From IMG/VR virus record IMGVR_UViG_3300023210_002044, positions 1 through 23,861 of that record: a stretch of DNA of 23,861 nt, one strand, 5' to 3'. Positions 21,291 through 23,861 of the stretch are shown piece after piece; position 1 is the first letter of the stretch, and each line of letters starts with the position of its first letter. Under the pieces are notes generated by a model. It saw only the letters and a program-made list of their open reading frames with translations. It was not told where the DNA came from and ran no database searches. The translations under genes and the position numbers were made by a program. Source of the stretch: a virus.

Positions 21291-23861
21291 CTAAGCTACT
21301 TCATCGAAGCAGCCAGCCCTGATGAGGGTTTGGATCTTGGCTGTGTTTACTTTCTTAAGATCTACACGAGTGCAGAAATCTATAATACTTTTAAACCCGC
21401 CGTCTTTCCTTGCCTTCATTATGCAGTCCACAGCTATCTCACCTAAGCTTTTAATAGCACCGAGACCAAACTTTATATTCCCTTTAACTGGCGTGTAAAA
21501 TAAATCAGAGTCGTTTATGCTAGGAGGGAGGACTTTAATCTGATTGCTTTTGCAGTCATTAAGAAATGATATAGTTTTATCTCTCTTGCCAGAAACTTCT
21601 GTGAGAGCTGCAGCCATAAATTCAACTGGGTAATGTGCTCGTAGGTAAGCAGTTTGATAACTGATTATACTATAAGCAATAGCATGTGATTTATTAAAAC
21701 CATACGCCGCAAACTTTGCAATGGCATCAAAAGCTTTTGTAGCTTCTGTTTTGCTTACTCTATTCTCATAGCATCCTGCAACAAAAGGTTCTCTTTGTTC
21801 TTCCATCTCTGATGCAATCTTTTTGCCCATCACTCGTCTGAGTAGATCGGCTTGAGCTAGACTATAGCCTGCCATAACCTGAACAAGTTTCATGACTTGC
21901 TCTTGGTATATTAGAACTCCTTTAGTTTCATCAAGGATTTCTTTGATTTGTATCTGCACTTCTTCTGCTTCAACTTGAATCATATATTCAATTTCGCCTG
22001 TGTTCTTAGCCTTAACATAAATAGGTATGAACCCATTATCAAGAGGGCCAGGTCTGTATAGTGATGTGATGTCTGCAATCTCTTCAATGTTTCTTGGTTG
22101 GATCTGTAACACTACATCTCTAAACCCAGAACTACCTGAGAGTTGGAAGACTCCTGTTAAACTTCCTGAACACAGGAGGTCATAAGTCTTCTCATCGTCA
22201 AGTGGTATCTTATCTATGTTGATGTCTACCCCATGATTTTCTTTTACATACTCACATGTTCTATCAATAGTAGTTAGACCAGCAATTCCTAGGAAATCAA
22301 ACTTAATTAATCCTATTAGCTTTTCTAATACTTTCATGTCATCTGACGTGACAACATTTCCTTCTTTATCTGTTTGTAATCCAATATGTTCTATCAACGG
22401 TTTATGATCTGATATGACAACACCCGCCGCATGTACACCACTGTTCCTTGTCATCCCTTCAAGAATGAGAGCACGCTCAAGTGCTTCTTTGAACTCTGGT
22501 CTACTGTTGGCTATCACCATAAACTCAGAACTGTAGTCCTCATGTTCTATGTCTGTGATAGTATTCAGGTATACATTCTGCCCTCTTACACCATCAGGTA
22601 TAGCTTTAGCAAATGTGTCAGCATCATTGTACGGAATGTCTAACACCCTACAACAATCTCTGATCGCACCCTTGGCAGCCATGGTTCCGATAGTCATAAT
22701 CTGAGCTACCTTATCGTGGCCGTACTTGTCTTGTACATACTTAATGATTAGGTCACGCTTAACGTCACCAAAATCCACATCAATATCTGGCATAGAGATA
22801 CGCTCAGGGTTCAGGAACCTTTCGAATAGTAATCCATATTTAATGGAATCCACTTCAGTAATACCTGTGACCCAACAGACTAACGAGCCTGCTGCTGAAC
22901 CTCTACCTGCACCAACAGGTATACCCATTCTCTTAGCGGCTAGAACAAAGTCTGATACCACCAGCATGTATCCATCGAATCCCATGCCATGTATAACTTC
23001 TAGTTCAAAGTCTAGTCTCTTAAGGTACTCTTCTCTCTTGTCTGTAATACCATTCTCTGCAAGCCTAAGGTCAAGACCCTTGTAGGACTCTCGTTTAAGA
23101 TACTCTCTGGTTGAGAGCTTACCTGTATCGAAGACAGGAAATTTATACTTCCCATCAAAGATAATTGGCTCACATTGATCAGCAATCTTGACAGTGTTCT
23201 CTATTGCTTCCGGTATGTCAGCAAAGAGTTCTTTCATCTGTTGGTCTGATTTAATATAGTAATCATTAGCTGCGTCAAACGTAGTAAGGTTCATCGCTAG
23301 CATCATCATTGTAGACCAGCCTTTAAAATGTTCAGGCCTTGCATAGTGAGCATCACACCCAGCCACCAAGGGAAGATCATTCTCTCTAGCTATCTCTATA
23401 ATTAATTCATTTGCTGCATCCTGTCCTTCAAGGTTCGGATGTCTTTGAATCTCTAGGTAGACCTGGTCTCCTAGGACTTCTTTAATCCAGTCAGCATTTT
23501 CTTTGACTGAATCTCTATCTTCTTTTTCTTTATTAAATTTTCTATTGAAGACTCCATTAAGACATGCAGTGGTGAAGACTAAGTCTTCTTTGTACTGCTC
23601 TAGTAGTTCTTTATCAACTCTAGGCTTAAAATACTTACCACTTAGGTGTCCTTCTGAAACAAGTTTAAGTAAGTTCTTGTAACCATTCTCATTCTTAGCT
23701 AATGCTATCATGTGGTATGCTTGATACTTATCTTTCTCTCTTACGCTTCGAGGATAGTCCCATGACACATAGAGTTCACAGCCAGGTATAACTTGTATCC
23801 CTCGCTTTGCACCATCAGTAATAATCTTAGGCATATTAATAATATTACCATGATTAGTTAC
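21291..23861 (-). CDS. dnaE: DNA polymerase III alpha subunit, PHP and catalytic part; 5' end cut by window edge
   Basis: 856 residues are visible; the start lies outside. The frame runs to the edge as VTNHGNIINMPK, the PHP-domain motif usually written TDHGN, followed by GCELYVSW and VAGCDAHYARPEHF. The polymerase core has GAGRGSAAGSLV, MPDIDVDFGDVKRD (two catalytic Asp) and IKFDFLGIAGLTTID (third catalytic Asp), with RPGPLDNG and GFNKSHAIAYS in the fingers. It stops directly after LIRAGCFDEVA, which in E. coli DnaE is followed without a break by the helix now encoded at the start of the gene at 20953. So it lacks the OB-fold and C-terminal domain. It should be the virus's own replicase catalytic subunit. 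Confidence 0.92.
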   Translation of the reverse strand, partial: VTNHGNIINMPKIITDGAKRGIQVIPGCELYVSWDYPRSVREKDKYQAYHMIALAKNENGYKNLLKLVSEGHLSGKYFKPRVDKELLEQYKEDLVFTTACLNGVFNRKFNKEKEDRDSVKENADWIKEVLGDQVYLEIQRHPNLEGQDAANELIIEIARENDLPLVAGCDAHYARPEHFKGWSTMMMLAMNLTTFDAANDYYIKSDQQMKELFADIPEAIENTVKIADQCEPIIFDGKYKFPVFDTGKLSTREYLKRESYKGLDLRLAENGITDKREEYLKRLDFELEVIHGMGFDGYMLVVSDFVLAAKRMGIPVGAGRGSAAGSLVCWVTGITEVDSIKYGLLFERFLNPERISMPDIDVDFGDVKRDLIIKYVQDKYGHDKVAQIMTIGTMAAKGAIRDCCRVLDIPYNDADTFAKAIPDGVRGQNVYLNTITDIEHEDYSSEFMVIANSRPEFKEALERALILEGMTRNSGVHAAGVVISDHKPLIEHIGLQTDKEGNVVTSDDMKVLEKLIGLIKFDFLGIAGLTTIDRTCEYVKENHGVDINIDKIPLDDEKTYDLLCSGSLTGVFQLSGSSGFRDVVLQIQPRNIEEIADITSLYRPGPLDNGFIPIYVKAKNTGEIEYMIQVEAEEVQIQIKEILDETKGVLIYQEQVMKLVQVMAGYSLAQADLLRRVMGKKIASEMEEQREPFVAGCYENRVSKTEATKAFDAIAKFAAYGFNKSHAIAYSIISYQTAYLRAHYPVEFMAAALTEVSGKRDKTISFLNDCKSNQIKVLPPSINDSDLFYTPVKGNIKFGLGAIKSLGEIAVDCIMKARKDGGFKSIIDFCTRVDLKKVNTAKIQTLIRAGCFDEVA

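Noticed and set aside
22726-23085. Plus-strand open frame of 119 codons opposite the polymerase gene
   Set aside because: Shadow of the well-supported dnaE reading frame; Ser/Pro/Thr-rich composition without motifs.

Overview
The window looks like part of the genome of a large tailed bacteriophage (or a close relative of one) that infects bacteria. It is AT-rich and almost fully coding. Genes are packed with 0-25 base gaps or with ATGA/TAATG overlaps, mostly behind AGGAG-type ribosome sites. It carries a virus-style set of its own replication and nucleotide genes: a DnaE-type replicative polymerase, a primase-helicase fusion, an Fe-S RecB/Cas4-like nuclease, a RusA-like resolvase, thymidine kinase, a MazG-like pyrophosphohydrolase and a B12-type ribonucleotide reductase. 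The host cannot be named from this sequence. Both ends are cut inside genes: nrdJ on the left, the DnaE-type polymerase on the right.

All genes read leftward (minus strand) except one three-gene rightward island at 16864-18508. Reading in the direction of leftward transcription, 23861-18480 holds the polymerase, broken into a PHP/catalytic ORF and an OB-fold ORF with two small ORFs between them, then a calcineurin-like phosphoesterase and two small unknown genes. The rightward island encodes a PD-(D/E)XK/VSR-like nuclease, a RusA-like resolvase and a LuxR-type HTH protein. It starts at an almost ideal extended -10 promoter that lies directly on the start codon. From 16828 to 11097 come three unknown small proteins (two share an N-terminal KYxWY motif), the Fe-S nuclease, thymidine kinase, the primase-helicase and a second Fe-S protein that looks like a decayed RecB/Cas4 relative. 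From 11145 to 8645 are a small unknown protein, a free-standing HNH-AP2 endonuclease, a His-rich protein with an EF-hand-like loop, and four unknown proteins, some with zinc-ribbon Cys pairs.

The most unusual part is 8706-1277. Four radical SAM enzymes of different types are translationally coupled, with a 54-aa zinc-ribbon protein tucked between two of them. Directly downstream come two small His-motif proteins, one of which ends in six strictly alternating cysteines. These are followed by a 296-aa unknown protein, an HExxH metallopeptidase-like protein and a 51-aa basic protein. Two of the enzymes have SPASM-type auxiliary cluster cysteines, the hallmark of enzymes that modify peptides or proteins. 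My working hypothesis is a virus-encoded peptide or virion-protein maturation system, with the 69-aa Cys-tail protein as the best candidate substrate. The left end returns to nucleotide metabolism (MazG-like, NrdJ).

No stretch above 300 bases lacks a gene. I saw no tRNA, rRNA, CRISPR array, insertion sequence or convincing terminator.
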